A stretch of DNA of 64,000 bases from NCBI GenBank assembly GCA_903821605.1, contig CAIJLZ010000005.1:1-64000 (forward strand), written 5' to 3'. Below are positions 7,546 through 18,794 of the stretch, one piece after another. Within the stretch, counting starts at the first letter, position 1, and each line of letters starts with the position of its first letter. The translations under genes were made by a program, and so were the position numbers. Source of the stretch: an uncultured Sphingomonadales bacterium. GTDB taxonomy: Bacteria > Pseudomonadota > Alphaproteobacteria > Sphingomonadales > Sphingomonadaceae. The notes below the pieces were generated by a model. The model was given only the letters and a program-made list of their open reading frames with translations. It searched no databases and was not told where the DNA came from.

Positions 7546-8886
7546 TCAGGGCGTTTTAACGCCAGCTTCGGCTTGATCGCCATAGGCGGGCGGGCGCATC
7601 CCGCACCGGGCACGCAGCCAACCACACAGCAACGGGATCGGTCCATGGCGTTCCATCCAACGGGCATAAGCCACATAATCCGGGTCGGCCAGCAGGTGCC
7701 GTTCCTCGGTCCGGGCCCGCCAATAATAGACGCCGCTCACCAATAGAAGTAGCCCCGTCGCCCGGATCAGATCGATGGCCGCGCCGGTGGTGAGCAGCGG
7801 CATGGTCGCCAGCCACCAGAACAGGTTCTTGGACACATAAGCCGGGTGTTTTGTCCAGGCATAAGGTCCATGCGTAATGATGCCGCGATGGGTCAGGTTC
7901 GAAAAGCGCAGGCCGAATACAATCGTCGCCCAAGCATAGATCGCGGTCAGCACCACCAGCATCGCACCGATAAAGCCGAGCGCCACGGGCTGCCCCTCCA
8001 GCCAATAGCTCCATTCCGCCGTGCCGGGATGATAGTTGAGCGGCCCGCCATCCCCCATCAACACGAACGGCGGATAACAGATCAGCGCCGCCGTCCAGCC
8101 CGCCGCATAGGGATTGGCCGAACGAATATGGGCGTCGAGGGGCTTGCAGGTGAGGAGATAGCCCACGGTCGCAAAGGCGACATCGAACAGGAACATCATC
8201 GCGATCAGCCAGCGAACGATACCGACCGGGCTGTTCAGGCTATTGCTTTCGTGCCAGCGGATCATCTCCACCCAATTGCCCGGCACGATCGAAATCATAA
8301 AGGCGGTGAAAAAGGCCTTCATGCCCCATGCGCGCACATGGTCGTACAGGCGTTCGTCATCGGCCCGATCATGGCGGCGCATCAGCCAGTTGCCGAACAC
8401 CCACAGGCCGTCGCGCGGTTCTCGCATCCGGCGATCAACCAGCACGACATAGGGAATGGACAGCAGCAATAGCGCCGGAATCGCCGCAATCAGCAATTGC
8501 ATCGCGGCGAGATAGGCACCTTCCCAATACCAGCGGCCAAGGGCATAAAAAAAGCCGATCACGATCCATGTGCCCCATAGCCCGATCAGCTTCACCGCAC
8601 TGGTGGCCCGCACCTCGCCCCATGGGCGCGCCGGGCCGGTCCAGTCGATACCAGTCGTGGGATGACGATGGACCTTATCGACCAGCACTGACCACAGCAC
8701 CATCGGCACGCCACAGGCCGCGACCGCCATGGCCGCCGCCAACGGGCCGTCCAACTGCTGCACATGGGCCATGACCACCCAGATCAGCATGCCAACCATG
8801 CCTGCCAAGCCAACGCCCGCGCTAACGGCGGAACGGGGTCTGGGATCGCTTGAAACGCTGTCGTTCACGGTCTGGCTCGCCTGCAT
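7546..8886 (-). CDS. Polytopic membrane protein with ICMT/PEMT-like methyltransferase C-terminus
   Basis: A 446-residue inner-membrane protein with about eight to ten hydrophobic segments. The last 110 residues carry the isoprenylcysteine/phospholipid methyltransferase pattern: HGPYAWTKHPAYVSKNLFWW, a hydrophobic helix, then RARTEERHL and a YARWM segment. That pattern binds S-adenosylmethionine at the membrane face. The N-terminal 300 residues are extra compared with minimal ICMT-like proteins (about 150-220 residues) and I recognise no domain there. The substrate is unknown; a lipid or small hydrophobic compound is the likeliest guess. Confidence 0.75.
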   Translation of the reverse strand: MQASQTVNDSVSSDPRPRSAVSAGVGLAGMVGMLIWVVMAHVQQLDGPLAAAMAVAACGVPMVLWSVLVDKVHRHPTTGIDWTGPARPWGEVRATSAVKLIGLWGTWIVIGFFYALGRWYWEGAYLAAMQLLIAAIPALLLLSIPYVVLVDRRMREPRDGLWVFGNWLMRRHDRADDERLYDHVRAWGMKAFFTAFMISIVPGNWVEMIRWHESNSLNSPVGIVRWLIAMMFLFDVAFATVGYLLTCKPLDAHIRSANPYAAGWTAALICYPPFVLMGDGGPLNYHPGTAEWSYWLEGQPVALGFIGAMLVVLTAIYAWATIVFGLRFSNLTHRGIITHGPYAWTKHPAYVSKNLFWWLATMPLLTTGAAIDLIRATGLLLLVSGVYYWRARTEERHLLADPDYVAYARWMERHGPIPLLCGWLRARCGMRPPAYGDQAEAGVKTP

Positions 8887-8943
8887 AACGTTATGAACAT
8901 AAATCGCTAGCGGACCAGTGTCACCAAAACGTCAACAGCTGGC

Positions 8944-10296
8944 TCAGCCCTCGCCGTCGCGGGCGAGCCATTCCTCCAGCCACTTGATCGTATAGGCCCC
9001 ATCCTTGAATTCCGGGTCATCGATCAATTGCTGGTGAAGCGGGATCGTCGTGGTCACGCCTTCCACCACAAATTCTTCCAGCGCGCGCTTGAGCCGGCGG
9101 ATACAGCCATCACGGTCGCGGCCATAGACGATCAGCTTGGCAATCATGCTGTCATAATAAGGCGGCACGCGATAACCGGCATACATGCCGCTATCCACCC
9201 GGACATGCATGCCGCCCGGCGCGTGGAAGGTCTTCACCAACCCCGGCGACGGCGCAAAGGTGCGCGGGTCTTCGGCATTGATGCGGCATTCAATCGCATG
9301 GCCACGGAATTCGAGGTCTTCCTGCCGGACCGACAGGGGTTCACCGCCAGCAATACGAATCTGTTCGCGCACCAAGTCCATGCCGGTGATCATCTCGGTC
9401 ACCGGATGTTCGACCTGCAAACGGGTGTTCATCTCGATGAAGTAGAACTCGCCATTTTCGTAGAGAAACTCGATGGTGCCCGCGCCGCGATAGCCCATAT
9501 CGGCCATCGCCTTGGAGACGACGCCGCCCATATGGTCGCGCTGTGCCGCCGAAATGACGGGCGACGGCGCTTCTTCCAACACCTTCTGGTGACGACGTTG
9601 AAGCGAACAGTCCCGTTCACCAAGATGGATCGCATTGCCATTGCCGTCGCCAAACACCTGAAATTCGATGTGGCGCGGATTGCCGAGATATTTTTCAATA
9701 TAGACGGTGTCGTCACCAAAGGCCGCCTTGGCTTCCGAACGGGCCTGCGACATCAGCGTTTCGAGCACGTCTTCGGAAGGCACGACCTTCATGCCACGCC
9801 CGCCGCCGCCCGACGCCGCCTTGACCAGCACCGGATAGCCGCAACGATCGGCGACCTCGCGGGCCTCCTCAATCGTGTCGACCGCGCCCGGCGACCCCGG
9901 CACCAGCGGCAAGCCAAGCGCGCCAGCGGTCCGCTTGGCCTCGACCTTATCGCCCATGGTACGGATATGTTCGGGCTTCGGACCGATCCAGATGATGTTG
10001 TGCATCTCGACAATCTCGGCGAAACGCGCATTTTCGGACAGGAAGCCATAGCCCGGATGGATGGCATCCGCCCCGGTGACTTCTGCCGCCGAAATGATGT
10101 TCGGGATGTTGAGATAGCTTTCAGACGCTGCCGGCGGACCGATGCAGACGGCCTGATCGGCCAGCCGCACATGCATGGCATCGGCGTCGGCAGTCGAATG
10201 GACCGCCACCGTCTTGATCCCCATTTCATGGCAGGCACGGTGGATACGAAGCGCGATCTCGCCGCGATTGGCAATCAGGACCTTCTTGATCGGCAT
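8944..10296 (-). CDS. accC: Acetyl-CoA carboxylase, biotin carboxylase subunit
   Basis: A 450-residue ATP-grasp enzyme that carboxylates biotin on AccB for malonyl-CoA synthesis. It shows the N-terminal [12 protein letters not shown] motif, the glycine-rich ATP loop GGGGRGMK, the ERDCSLQRR segment, and [14 protein letters not shown] with the catalytic glutamate/arginine region. Length and order match the family. ATG at 10296 is preferred; an in-frame GTG two codons earlier is possible. It is the last gene of aroQ-accB-accC, 14 bases after accB. Confidence 0.96.
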   Translation of the reverse strand: MPIKKVLIANRGEIALRIHRACHEMGIKTVAVHSTADADAMHVRLADQAVCIGPPAASESYLNIPNIISAAEVTGADAIHPGYGFLSENARFAEIVEMHNIIWIGPKPEHIRTMGDKVEAKRTAGALGLPLVPGSPGAVDTIEEAREVADRCGYPVLVKAASGGGGRGMKVVPSEDVLETLMSQARSEAKAAFGDDTVYIEKYLGNPRHIEFQVFGDGNGNAIHLGERDCSLQRRHQKVLEEAPSPVISAAQRDHMGGVVSKAMADMGYRGAGTIEFLYENGEFYFIEMNTRLQVEHPVTEMITGMDLVREQIRIAGGEPLSVRQEDLEFRGHAIECRINAEDPRTFAPSPGLVKTFHAPGGMHVRVDSGMYAGYRVPPYYDSMIAKLIVYGRDRDGCIRRLKRALEEFVVEGVTTTIPLHQQLIDDPEFKDGAYTIKWLEEWLARDGEG

Positions 10297-10310
10297 GTGC
10301 ACAGGGCCTG

Positions 10311-10781
10311 TTATTCGATGACGATGAGCGGCTGGTCGAATTCGACCGGATGACCATTTTCGACAAGTATCGCGACGACCTTGCCTGCACGCGGTGCCGA
10401 AATCTGGTTCATCACCTTCATCGCCTCGATGATCAGCAGGGTGTCGCCCTGCTTCACGCTGTCGCCCACGCTAACAAAATCAGGAGAGCCGGGTTCAGCC
10501 GCGAGATAGACCGTGCCGACCATCGGCGATTTGACCGTGCCCGGATGATCGCCAACCGGCGCCGCCACCGGGGCGGGCGCCGCCACCGCAGCAGCGGCAG
10601 GTGCCGCCACCGGAGCAGCCACCACCGCCGTCGGCGCAGCGCTGACCATACGGGCAACGCGGATCTTGCGATCACCGTCCTCGACTTCAATCTCGGTCAG
10701 ATGGGTTTCATTCAGCAGTTCCGCCAACTGGCGCACCAGCGCGGGATCCACCTGCATTGATCCGGCATTCTTATCGCTCAT
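10311..10781 (-). CDS. accB: Acetyl-CoA carboxylase biotin carboxyl carrier protein
   Basis: A 156-residue carrier protein. Residues 1-48 are a helical/acidic segment, 48-78 a very Ala/Pro/Val-rich flexible linker, and 80-156 the biotinyl domain with EAMKVMNQI, in which Lys122 is the biotinylation site. It shuttles carboxybiotin from AccC to the carboxyltransferase. A GGGGG ribosome-binding site precedes the start. It lies 44 bases downstream of aroQ and just upstream of accC, the usual proteobacterial order. Confidence 0.96.
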   Translation of the reverse strand: MSDKNAGSMQVDPALVRQLAELLNETHLTEIEVEDGDRKIRVARMVSAAPTAVVAAPVAAPAAAAVAAPAPVAAPVGDHPGTVKSPMVGTVYLAAEPGSPDFVSVGDSVKQGDTLLIIEAMKVMNQISAPRAGKVVAILVENGHPVEFDQPLIVIE

Positions 10782-10825
10782 TCGACCCCCGAAGGTAAAA
10801 TATCTGTTTCCATCTGGCAGCGCGC

Positions 10826-11266
10826 TTAGAGCTTCGCTGCCGCTTCAAGCGCAAGCGCGTAGCCCATCGGACCGAATCCGGCAATGGTTGCCTTCGCGGC
10901 CTGACCAACAAAACTATGGTGACGGAATGGTTCCCGCTGATGCGGATTGGAAAGATGAAGCTCGATCACCGGCACCGAAATGGCCTTGATCGCATCCAGC
11001 AGCGCCACCGACGTGTGGGTATAAGCCGCAGGATTGATGATCACCGCCTTGGCGCCCCGGGCTTGCGCCTCATGCAGCCAATCGACGAGATGCCCCTCAT
11101 GGTTCGACTGGCGCACATCCACCTCAACGCCCAGTCCGAGCGCCTGATCTTCCAGCCGCCCGGCAATATCGTCCAGCGTGTCATGGCCATAGATATCCGG
11201 CTCGCGCGTGCCGAGCAGATTGAGGTTCGGACCATTCAGCACATAAATCAGCGGCTTGTCCGCCAT
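10826..11266 (-). CDS. aroQ: 3-dehydroquinate dehydratase, type II
   Basis: A 146-residue shikimate-pathway enzyme converting 3-dehydroquinate to 3-dehydroshikimate. The N-terminal [13 protein letters not shown] motif, Arg21, catalytic Tyr26 (IYGHDT), Asn78 (INPAAYTH) and His104 (ELHLSN) match the type II dodecameric family. AAGGGAA eight bases upstream marks the start. It heads the aroQ-accB-accC cluster, a linkage common in proteobacteria that probably reflects shared growth-linked expression rather than a shared pathway. Confidence 0.95.
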   Translation of the reverse strand: MADKPLIYVLNGPNLNLLGTREPDIYGHDTLDDIAGRLEDQALGLGVEVDVRQSNHEGHLVDWLHEAQARGAKAVIINPAAYTHTSVALLDAIKAISVPVIELHLSNPHQREPFRHHSFVGQAAKATIAGFGPMGYALALEAAAKL

Positions 11267-11306
11267 GATTTCATTCCCTTTTCCTGTGCCCGCTCCATAT
11301 GCCCGA

Positions 11307-11969
11307 TTACCAGCGCAATGGCCAACCCTGTTTGACAGCGAGCAATTTCATCCGCGCATCGGCATTAACCGCATAGCCCTTATCCGCCCAGTCCAGCACC
11401 GGCTGATCCGACACATGATCGGAATAAAAGCGGATATCGAGCGCCTCGCGCGGCAGGCCTTGGGCCGCCAGCCACGCCTCGATCATCCGCAACTTGGCCG
11501 GGCCATAGCAATTTTCGCCCGCGATCAACGGCAGCACCAGATTGTGCTGGTCGCGCTGGCTGTTGGTCGCAATCGTCTCGAAACCGAGCAATTCGCCCAC
11601 CGCCGATGCGTAATAATGAAAGGAAGCGGTGGCCATGACCATGCGGCACCCCTCTGCCCGGTCCGCCGCGATCTGCGCATGCGCCGCATCGAACAGGCCA
11701 GTCGCAATGATGTGCGATGCGAAATCCTCGGCCACTTGCGCCAAGCGAGCGGGATCAAGCCGAGGGCCAAGCAACGCGCCGTGCATCAATTCTTTCAACC
11801 GCCCCCGGCTGACAAGCTTGAGCGCATAGCCGAGCAGGAACAATCCGACCAACGGCCAAAGCAACTGCCGCACCGGCGCGATCCGCAGCCCGGCAAAACG
11901 GAGAAAGCCGGGGAAAGTCGCCCGCCGCGTGATGGTCTTGTCCATGTCGTAAATGGCAAATTTCTGCAT
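11307..11969 (-). CDS. HAD family subclass IB phosphatase
   Basis: A 220-residue HAD hydrolase starting [12 protein letters not shown], where Asp8 and Asp10 are the nucleophile and acid/base. It also has an ATASF segment (motif II) and a [15 protein letters not shown] segment (motifs III/IV). A hydrophobic stretch at about residues 30-50 may associate with the membrane. It resembles SerB/CicA-like IB phosphatases; the substrate cannot be assigned. A 14-codon upstream extension is left out because the family begins at the DxDxT motif. It lies 40 bases upstream of aroQ on the same strand. Confidence 0.85.
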   Translation of the reverse strand: MQKFAIYDMDKTITRRATFPGFLRFAGLRIAPVRQLLWPLVGLFLLGYALKLVSRGRLKELMHGALLGPRLDPARLAQVAEDFASHIIATGLFDAAHAQIAADRAEGCRMVMATASFHYYASAVGELLGFETIATNSQRDQHNLVLPLIAGENCYGPAKLRMIEAWLAAQGLPREALDIRFYSDHVSDQPVLDWADKGYAVNADARMKLLAVKQGWPLRW

Positions 11970-12089
11970 GAGCAGTGCTGTGCCAAGCCTGACAAAGGCT
12001 GACAAGCCCATTCAGGCTACAGCAAGCGCACCGAGGCTAGACAAGGTTCGATATTGACGAATGGTCGGTTCGATGCGTAGCGTCCGCAG

Positions 12090-12281
12090 ATGCAACGGAA
12101 AAGCGCCCTTTTGCTCGTAACAGGCTGTAGCCTGCTGCTGGCTGGCTGTATCCAGGTATCTGCCCCGGACAAGCCCATCGAGATCAACCTGAACATCAAT
12201 ATCCGGCAAGAGGTGATGGTGAAGCTCGAAAAAGATGTCGAGACACTGATCACCGACAATCCGGAACTGTTTCCGCAATGA
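12090..12281 (+). CDS. ynbE: YnbE-like lipoprotein
   Basis: A 63-residue lipoprotein. The signal peptide ends in the lipobox LLAGC with lipidated Cys20, followed by a short acidic domain containing NLNINIRQEV. The family normally sits between ydbH and ydbL. In E. coli, YnbE works with the AsmA-like protein YdbH in lipid transport between the two membranes. Here ydbL follows with an ATGA overlap, but no ydbH precedes it; the next gene upstream is a divergent HAD phosphatase. Confidence 0.88.
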   Translation: MQRKSALLLVTGCSLLLAGCIQVSAPDKPIEINLNINIRQEVMVKLEKDVETLITDNPELFPQ

Positions 12282-12289
12282 GGTTTGAC

Positions 12290-12685
12290 ATGCACGTGAC
12301 GAAGAAGATGGTGGCCGGGGCGGTCGCGCTGGGACTGGCGCTTGCCGGCGGCGTGGTGCCGGCGTCCGCCCAGAACGCCTCCGTCATCGAACAGGCCAAG
12401 ACGAGCGGGATCATCGGCGAAACATGGGAAGGCTATATCGGCTTTGCCCAAACGCCGTCCGATCAGGTCCGCGCCGAAGTCGAGGCGCTGAATATCAAGC
12501 GGCGCGCTGCTTATACCCAATTGGCCAGCCAGCGCGGCGCGACCGTGCAGGAAGTGGCGCTCAAGACCGCCTGCCAGATCCTCGCCGCCAAGGTGCCGGT
12601 CGGCCAGTCCTATCTGCTGCCAGACAAGCTGTGGCGCGTGCGTGAAGGCGCCAGCCCTATCGCCCGGCCCGATTACTGCAACTGA
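12290..12685 (+). CDS. ydbL: YdbL family periplasmic protein (DUF1318)
   Basis: A 131-residue exported protein with a signal peptide ending near VPASAQ and the DUF1318 core (VIEQAKTSGIIGET, the GYIGF segment, KRRAAYTQLA). GAGG six bases upstream favours ATG 12290 over the ATG at 12278 that overlaps the ynbE stop. YdbL is proposed to chaperone or tune the YdbH-YnbE lipid-transport bridge. Two cysteines (about residues 104 and 130) could form a disulfide. Confidence 0.87.
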   Translation: MHVTKKMVAGAVALGLALAGGVVPASAQNASVIEQAKTSGIIGETWEGYIGFAQTPSDQVRAEVEALNIKRRAAYTQLASQRGATVQEVALKTACQILAAKVPVGQSYLLPDKLWRVREGASPIARPDYCN

Positions 12686-12780
12686 TCGGGGTCGCCCGCT
12701 CTTTCCGGACAGCGCCGCGCAGAGCGACATAGCGGGAGGCGTTGCGCCTCGCCCCATCACCCATCATTCCATCACCCACG

Positions 12781-12811
12781 AAAAACGGCCCGGCATTGCT
12801 GCCGGGCCGTT
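12781..12811 (-). terminator. Terminator of the porin gene
   Basis: A perfect 12-bp stem AACGGCCCGGCA/TGCCGGGCCGTT (12784-12795, 12800-12811) with a four-base loop. It is followed on the minus strand by five T, 53 bases past the stop of the TorF-like gene. Confidence 0.88.
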
Positions 12812-12864
12812 ATCGTGTCGAAACAGGCGGTCAACTGGGCCCGCCTGTCCTCAACCGCGATCGA

Positions 12865-13602
12865 TCAGAAAGCGAGACCGAGCGAGAAGACCACACCGGC
12901 CTTCACATTGTCATAGCTGCTGGTGAAACCAGCGGCGAGGATGTCGCTGCCACGACCGATGCTGGTGTCGACATAAGAGAGCGACGCAGACACCGGACCG
13001 AGGGTGGTTTCAAGACCAAGCTGCCAATCGGTGTAGGAAGCAAAGCCAAGATCCTGCACGCCGACATGACCACGGAAGGTCAGCGGGGTCGAAGGGATCG
13101 GAGCCGACAGTTCACCATAACCATAGATGAAGTCCTGATCGCCAGTCGCCTTCATCGACGGCGCCCAAGCACCACCAACCTTGATCGCGGCAGGACCGAA
13201 GTCATGCTTCACCGAACCCAGGAACTCCATATAGTCGGAGTGGGTGCCCGACGGCGAGTCGGCATAGGTGTAGAAGGTCGCGTTCAGGTCGATCGAGGTG
13301 CCCGGCGAGATTTCCGTGCCATAGCCAACGAACAGATCCGATTCCACCTTGCCGTACAGCGGCTCGACGCTGTCACCGAGGCTCGAACCCCAAACACCGG
13401 CATAAACGCCAGATTCATGGTTGATCGTGACAGAGCCCTGCACCGCAGCTTTGGTGTCGCTCAGCGAAATGCCACGGAAGCGATAATCCGACACGCCGGA
13501 AACGCCAACGCTGGCCGAGAAGCCATTGCCGAGATCGACGGCGGCAGCCGGGGTAGCAGCAGCACAAAGGGCGGCGGAGAGGGCAATGAGAGACATGCGC
13601 AT
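12865..13602 (-). CDS. TorF-like putative outer-membrane porin
   Basis: A 245-residue outer-membrane beta-barrel candidate. It has a signal peptide of about 20 residues ending AAA, the family opening VGVSGVSDYRFRGIS, alternating aromatic and polar strands through the body, and a terminal phenylalanine (LGLAF) that suits BAM recognition. The start at 13602 has AAGGAA eight bases upstream, which excludes the longer frame. The substrate is unknown. It is monocistronic, with its own strong terminator. Confidence 0.85.
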   Translation of the reverse strand: MRMSLIALSAALCAAATPAAAVDLGNGFSASVGVSGVSDYRFRGISLSDTKAAVQGSVTINHESGVYAGVWGSSLGDSVEPLYGKVESDLFVGYGTEISPGTSIDLNATFYTYADSPSGTHSDYMEFLGSVKHDFGPAAIKVGGAWAPSMKATGDQDFIYGYGELSAPIPSTPLTFRGHVGVQDLGFASYTDWQLGLETTLGPVSASLSYVDTSIGRGSDILAAGFTSSYDNVKAGVVFSLGLAF

Positions 13603-13926
13603 GTTTAATTCCTTGCAATGTTGGTCGCGTTTCATGCTCATCCTGCGTTCGGCGGCCTGGCCTCTTTGATGCGCCTGTCTTGCAACGAAGATGATCGTGC
13701 AACGGACATCACGGGTCTGATCTCAACCGGACGGCTCTAAACATGCGCAATTTTTTGCATTGCACAACGCACTTCTTTCAATTTGAGATAAGTTGGCATT
13801 GGAACTGTTGCAGTTAGGTTACACTCCCTCAACCCCTTGGCCACAGTCGATCGGCTGAAACAATTGCCGAAAGGAAAGATCTTCTGCCGGGTGACGGCGG
13901 CGGTGTAATCGGCTAACAGCCGAAGC
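13603..13926. promoter_or_regulatory. Divergent promoter region, porin and gltX
   Basis: 324 bases without a gene, separating two divergent starts. It should hold the promoters of both. A plus-strand TTGGCA at 13793-13798 with a TAGGTT-like hexamer 16 bases on is a weak promoter candidate for gltX, overlapping a small inverted repeat AACTG/CAGTT (13803-13815). AT-rich DNA at 13750-13790 may serve the porin. No riboswitch or T-box pattern is visible. Confidence 0.35.
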
Positions 13927-15264
13927 ATGATCAAGACACGCTTCGCTCCCAGCCCGACCGGCACGCTTCACATCGGCAACATCCGCACCGCCGTGCTCAA
14001 CTGGATGTTCACCCGGCAACAAGGCGGGGAATTTTGGTTGCGCCTCGATGACACCGATAGCGAACGATCCACCGAAGAATTCGCAGCGGGGATCGTGGAA
14101 GACCTCGCTTGGCTTGGCCTTGAACCCGATGGGCAGGTCCGTCAATCTGACCGTTTCGCCTTGTATGAACAGCGTTTTCAGGAATTGCGCGCGGCGGGCC
14201 GGGTCTATCCCTGTTACGAAAGCGCGCAAGAACTTGACCTCCGCCGCAAGGTCCTGCTTGGCCGTGGCCTGCCCCCGATCTATGACCGTGCGGCGCTCTG
14301 CCTGACCGACGAGGACCGCGCCGCCTTCGAAGCAAAAGGCATCACCCCGCACTGGCGCTTCAAGCTGGACCAGTCCACCCCGCTCGTCTTCGATGACATG
14401 ATCCGTGGGCCGCAACGCTTCGATCCGGCCCTGCTATCCGATCCCGTCATCCGCCGTGCGGACGGCAGTTGGCTCTATATGCTGCCGAGCGTGATCGACG
14501 ACATCGACATGGGCATCACCCATGTCGTGCGGGGCGAAGACCATGTCACCAATACCGCACTGCAACTACAAATGTTCGCGGCCATGGATGCCCCCGCACC
14601 ACAATTCGCCCATGCCGCCTTGCTGACCGGCGAAGAGGGCAAGCTGTCCAAGCGCCTTGGCTCGCTCGGCGTGCTGCATTTCCGCGAAACGGGCATTGAA
14701 CCGCTGGCCGTCACGGCGTTGCTCGCCCGGCTCGGCACCAGTGACCCGGTGATCGCCGTGACAGACATGGCCGCATTGGTCGCTGCTTTTGCGTTTGACC
14801 ATTTCGGCCGCGCGCCCGCCCGCTTTGACGAGGCCGAGTTGCGCGCGCTCAATGCCCGCATTCTCCACCTCATGCCGTTCGACACCGTCGCACACCGCCT
14901 GCCCGATACGATGGATGAGCGCGCTTGGGCGGCGATCCGCCCCAATATCGAAACCGTCGCCGATGCGGCCGACTGGTGGGCGGTGGTCCGGATCGGGCCG
15001 GAAGACGCCGCGCCGGACCCGGCCGATCACGCCTATCTCGCCGAAGCGGCGACCATCGCTGCCGGCATCGACTGGTCGACCGACCCGTGGCACGCCTTGA
15101 CCAGCCAGTTGAAGGAAAGCAGCGGGCGCAAAGGCAAGGCCCTGTTCCTGCCGCTGCGCCGCGCCCTGACCGGGCGCGACCATGGGCCGGACATGGCTGC
15201 CTTGCTGCCGCTGATCGATCAGGCCGACGCCGTCGCCCGGCTGCGCGCGGGGCTGGCCGATTGA
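13927..15264 (+). CDS. gltX: Glutamyl-tRNA synthetase
   Basis: A 445-residue class I synthetase that attaches glutamate to tRNA. The HIGH-like site is in SPTGTLHIGN (residues 9-18) and the KMSKS-like site is KLSKR at 239-243. The C-terminal anticodon-binding region is shorter than in E. coli GltX. Many alphaproteobacteria carry two GltX proteins with different preference for tRNA-Glu and tRNA-Gln. The 445-residue length and the nearby gluQRS paralogue raise that question here, but it cannot be settled without the rest of the genome. Confidence 0.94.
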   Translation: MIKTRFAPSPTGTLHIGNIRTAVLNWMFTRQQGGEFWLRLDDTDSERSTEEFAAGIVEDLAWLGLEPDGQVRQSDRFALYEQRFQELRAAGRVYPCYESAQELDLRRKVLLGRGLPPIYDRAALCLTDEDRAAFEAKGITPHWRFKLDQSTPLVFDDMIRGPQRFDPALLSDPVIRRADGSWLYMLPSVIDDIDMGITHVVRGEDHVTNTALQLQMFAAMDAPAPQFAHAALLTGEEGKLSKRLGSLGVLHFRETGIEPLAVTALLARLGTSDPVIAVTDMAALVAAFAFDHFGRAPARFDEAELRALNARILHLMPFDTVAHRLPDTMDERAWAAIRPNIETVADAADWWAVVRIGPEDAAPDPADHAYLAEAATIAAGIDWSTDPWHALTSQLKESSGRKGKALFLPLRRALTGRDHGPDMAALLPLIDQADAVARLRAGLAD

Positions 15265-15366
15265 GGTGCAAGGGCTGTCGCCCGTTCATCGCCGCCCCGG
15301 CTCGCCCTGCCGGTGATTCCCGCGCCAAGACTTGCAATTGACGGCAAAAGCTTCACTTAGGGGGGC

Positions 15367-17567
15367 ATGAAGTCAGGGTCGCCCAAAATGCGTTTGTTCA
15401 ACATGATGACAGGGGGGGTGGCGATCTTGCTTGCCGCCGCGCCCGCCCATGCCATGTTCGCCACCGACAATCTGGAAAACAGCGCCGCCGCCGTTCCTGA
15501 TCTGCCCTCAATTGATCCGTTCGCCAGCGCCCGTCAGGCCGAGGCGCGTGACGATTATGCCGAGGCGCTGACCGCCTATATCCGCGTCCTTGCTTCTAAC
15601 CCGCGCAATGTTCGCGCGCTGGTCGGCGCAGGCAAATCGGCGGTCAAGGTCGGTGATGCCGAGGCGGCGGTCGGCTTCCTCGCCCGCGCCGACGAGCTTC
15701 AGCCCCGTTCGGGACCGACCAAGGCCGGGCTGGCCGCGGCGCTGGTGATGATGGACCGGCCGCGCGATGCCCTGCCGCTGTTCGACGAAGCCGAGCGCCT
15801 TGGCGTGCGCGATATCGAAATGGCGGGCGACCGTGGCCTTGCCTATGACCTGATCGGCGATCCGGTCAGGGCGCAAAAAGAATATGCGCTTGCCCTCAAA
15901 AACGGATCGGACAGCGAAACCGTCCGCCGCCTCGCCATCTCGCAAGGCGCAGCTGGCAAGATGGCGGTTGCGCTCAACACGTTGGAGCCGCTACTCCGCA
16001 AGCAGGATCGCGCGGCCTGGCGCGACCGGGCCTTTATCATCGCGATGAGCGGCGACACCCGCGCGGCCCAGCAATCCGCCGCCCTGATCCTGCCCCCGTC
16101 ACAGGTCAATGTGCTCGCCCCCTATCTCAGCCGCATGCCGTCGCTAACACCGACCGAACGGATGCGCGCCGTGCATTTCGGCATCTTCCCCGATACCGGC
16201 AATGCCGCCTCGCCGGAAACGCTGGCGATGATCGAAGAAGGGTCCGCCCAGGGCCTGGTGCCAACCGGCACGCCACTTGGCAAGCCGGGCACCGCGACAC
16301 CCAACGCCCAGACCGAGCAGGAACGCACACGGCGCGAGTTGGAAGCCGCCATCGCGGTCCGCACACGGGCACAGGCGGAAGCCGCCGCCCGCGCGCGCGC
16401 CGAGGCCGAGGCCCGCGCCCGCGTCGCCGCCGAAGCGGCCGCTCGCCAAGCCGAACAGGTTCGTCAGGCGCGGCTCGCCGCTGCCGCCGATACCGCCCGC
16501 ACGACGGAGCAGGACCGCCAGCAGCCCGGTGCCGCAGATAATGAGGCCGAAACGGCCCGGCGTGCGCAGGCTGAACGGCTCGCCCGCGCCCTGTCGACCA
16601 CTACACCGACCGCATCACGCACCAACCCGGTCCAGACGGTGGCGGCCGCTTCCGCCCCGGCAGCACCGACAGCACCGGCCAAGCCCGCCAACCAGTTCAA
16701 CAGCCGCGTTGCGGCGCAACAGGCCGACCGCTTGCAGATTGCCCTGCCGGAACTGCGGCCTGAAGACGAACAGCCGGTCGCCCCAAGCGCCGCCGTCGTC
16801 GCCTTGGCCAGCCAGAAGGCACCCATGGTGATGCGTCCCACGCCAACCGCCAGCACCAAGCCCGGCACTGATAAGCAGATGGGCGACAAGCAAGTCGCCG
16901 ACAAGCCGGTCGCCAAGCCCCTCGACAAACCCAGCACCAAGACCGCCGATAAGGCTGCGGTCGAATGCACCATCGATCCCAAGGCGAAAAAGGGGTCCGC
17001 CAAGGCAACGCCCGGCTGCAACCCCAAGACTGCTGCCAAAGATCAAAAGGACGCCAAGGGCAAGGAACTGGCCAAGGCGGACTGCAAGCCTGATCCGAAG
17101 GCAAAGAAGGGCAGCAAGGCGCAAGTCTGCGAAGAGCCCAAGCCCGTCTGCAAGCCTGACCCCAAGGGGAAAAAGGGCAAAAACGCCAAATCCGTGCCAT
17201 GCGATGACAAGGCCATCCGGGAGGCGGATGCCAAGGGCAGCAAGGCCGGAAAAGACGCAAAAGATAGCAAGGACAGCAAGGACGCCAAGGATAAGGGCGG
17301 CGAACGTTACTGGGTGCAGGTCGCCAGTGGCCCGAACAAGGCCGATCTCGGCAAGGCCTTTAGCGCGGTCAAGGCCAAGGCCCCGGCGCTGCTCGGCAGC
17401 CAGTCGACTTGGACCTCGCCATGGCGCGGATCCAACCGGCTGTTGGTCGGCCCCTTCTCCTCCGCCGACGACGCGCAGGCATTTGTCAATAAGCTGACCG
17501 GCAAGGGCGTGTCCGGCATCCAGTTCACCAGCCGTTCGGGCGTGGCAGTGGACCGGCTGTCGCTCAA

Positions 17568-17571
<4 letters not shown>
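15367..17571 (+). CDS. TPR and SPOR domain envelope protein
   Basis: A 734-residue exported protein. A signal peptide (to about APAHA, residue 29) is followed by tetratricopeptide-like helices (about 50-240), an Ala/Arg/Glu-rich coiled segment (315-400), a Pro/Thr-rich linker and a Lys-rich region. That region has six cysteines (534, 551, 573, 588, 595, 612), each next to repeats of the type [14 protein letters not shown]-terminal SPOR domain (about 645-734, YWVQVASG to the end) follows. SPOR domains bind denuded septal glycans, so the protein probably acts at the division site. Its stop overlaps the next start (ATGA). Confidence 0.88.
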
Positions 17572-18740
<1,169 letters not shown>

Positions 18741-18794
18741 CGAAAACCGGCCTTGTTTGCGGGGGGTGTTTCAGACTAGACTCACCCCATCAAC

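Noticed and set aside
9028-10353. Long open frame (441 codons) on the plus strand
   Set aside because: It is fully antisense to accC, whose motifs are complete. The predicted protein is His/Arg-rich with no family pattern, as expected for a shadow frame in GC-rich DNA.
12742-13608. 288-codon open frame on the plus strand
   Set aside because: It is antisense to the TorF-like porin, which has a signal peptide, ribosome-binding site and terminator.
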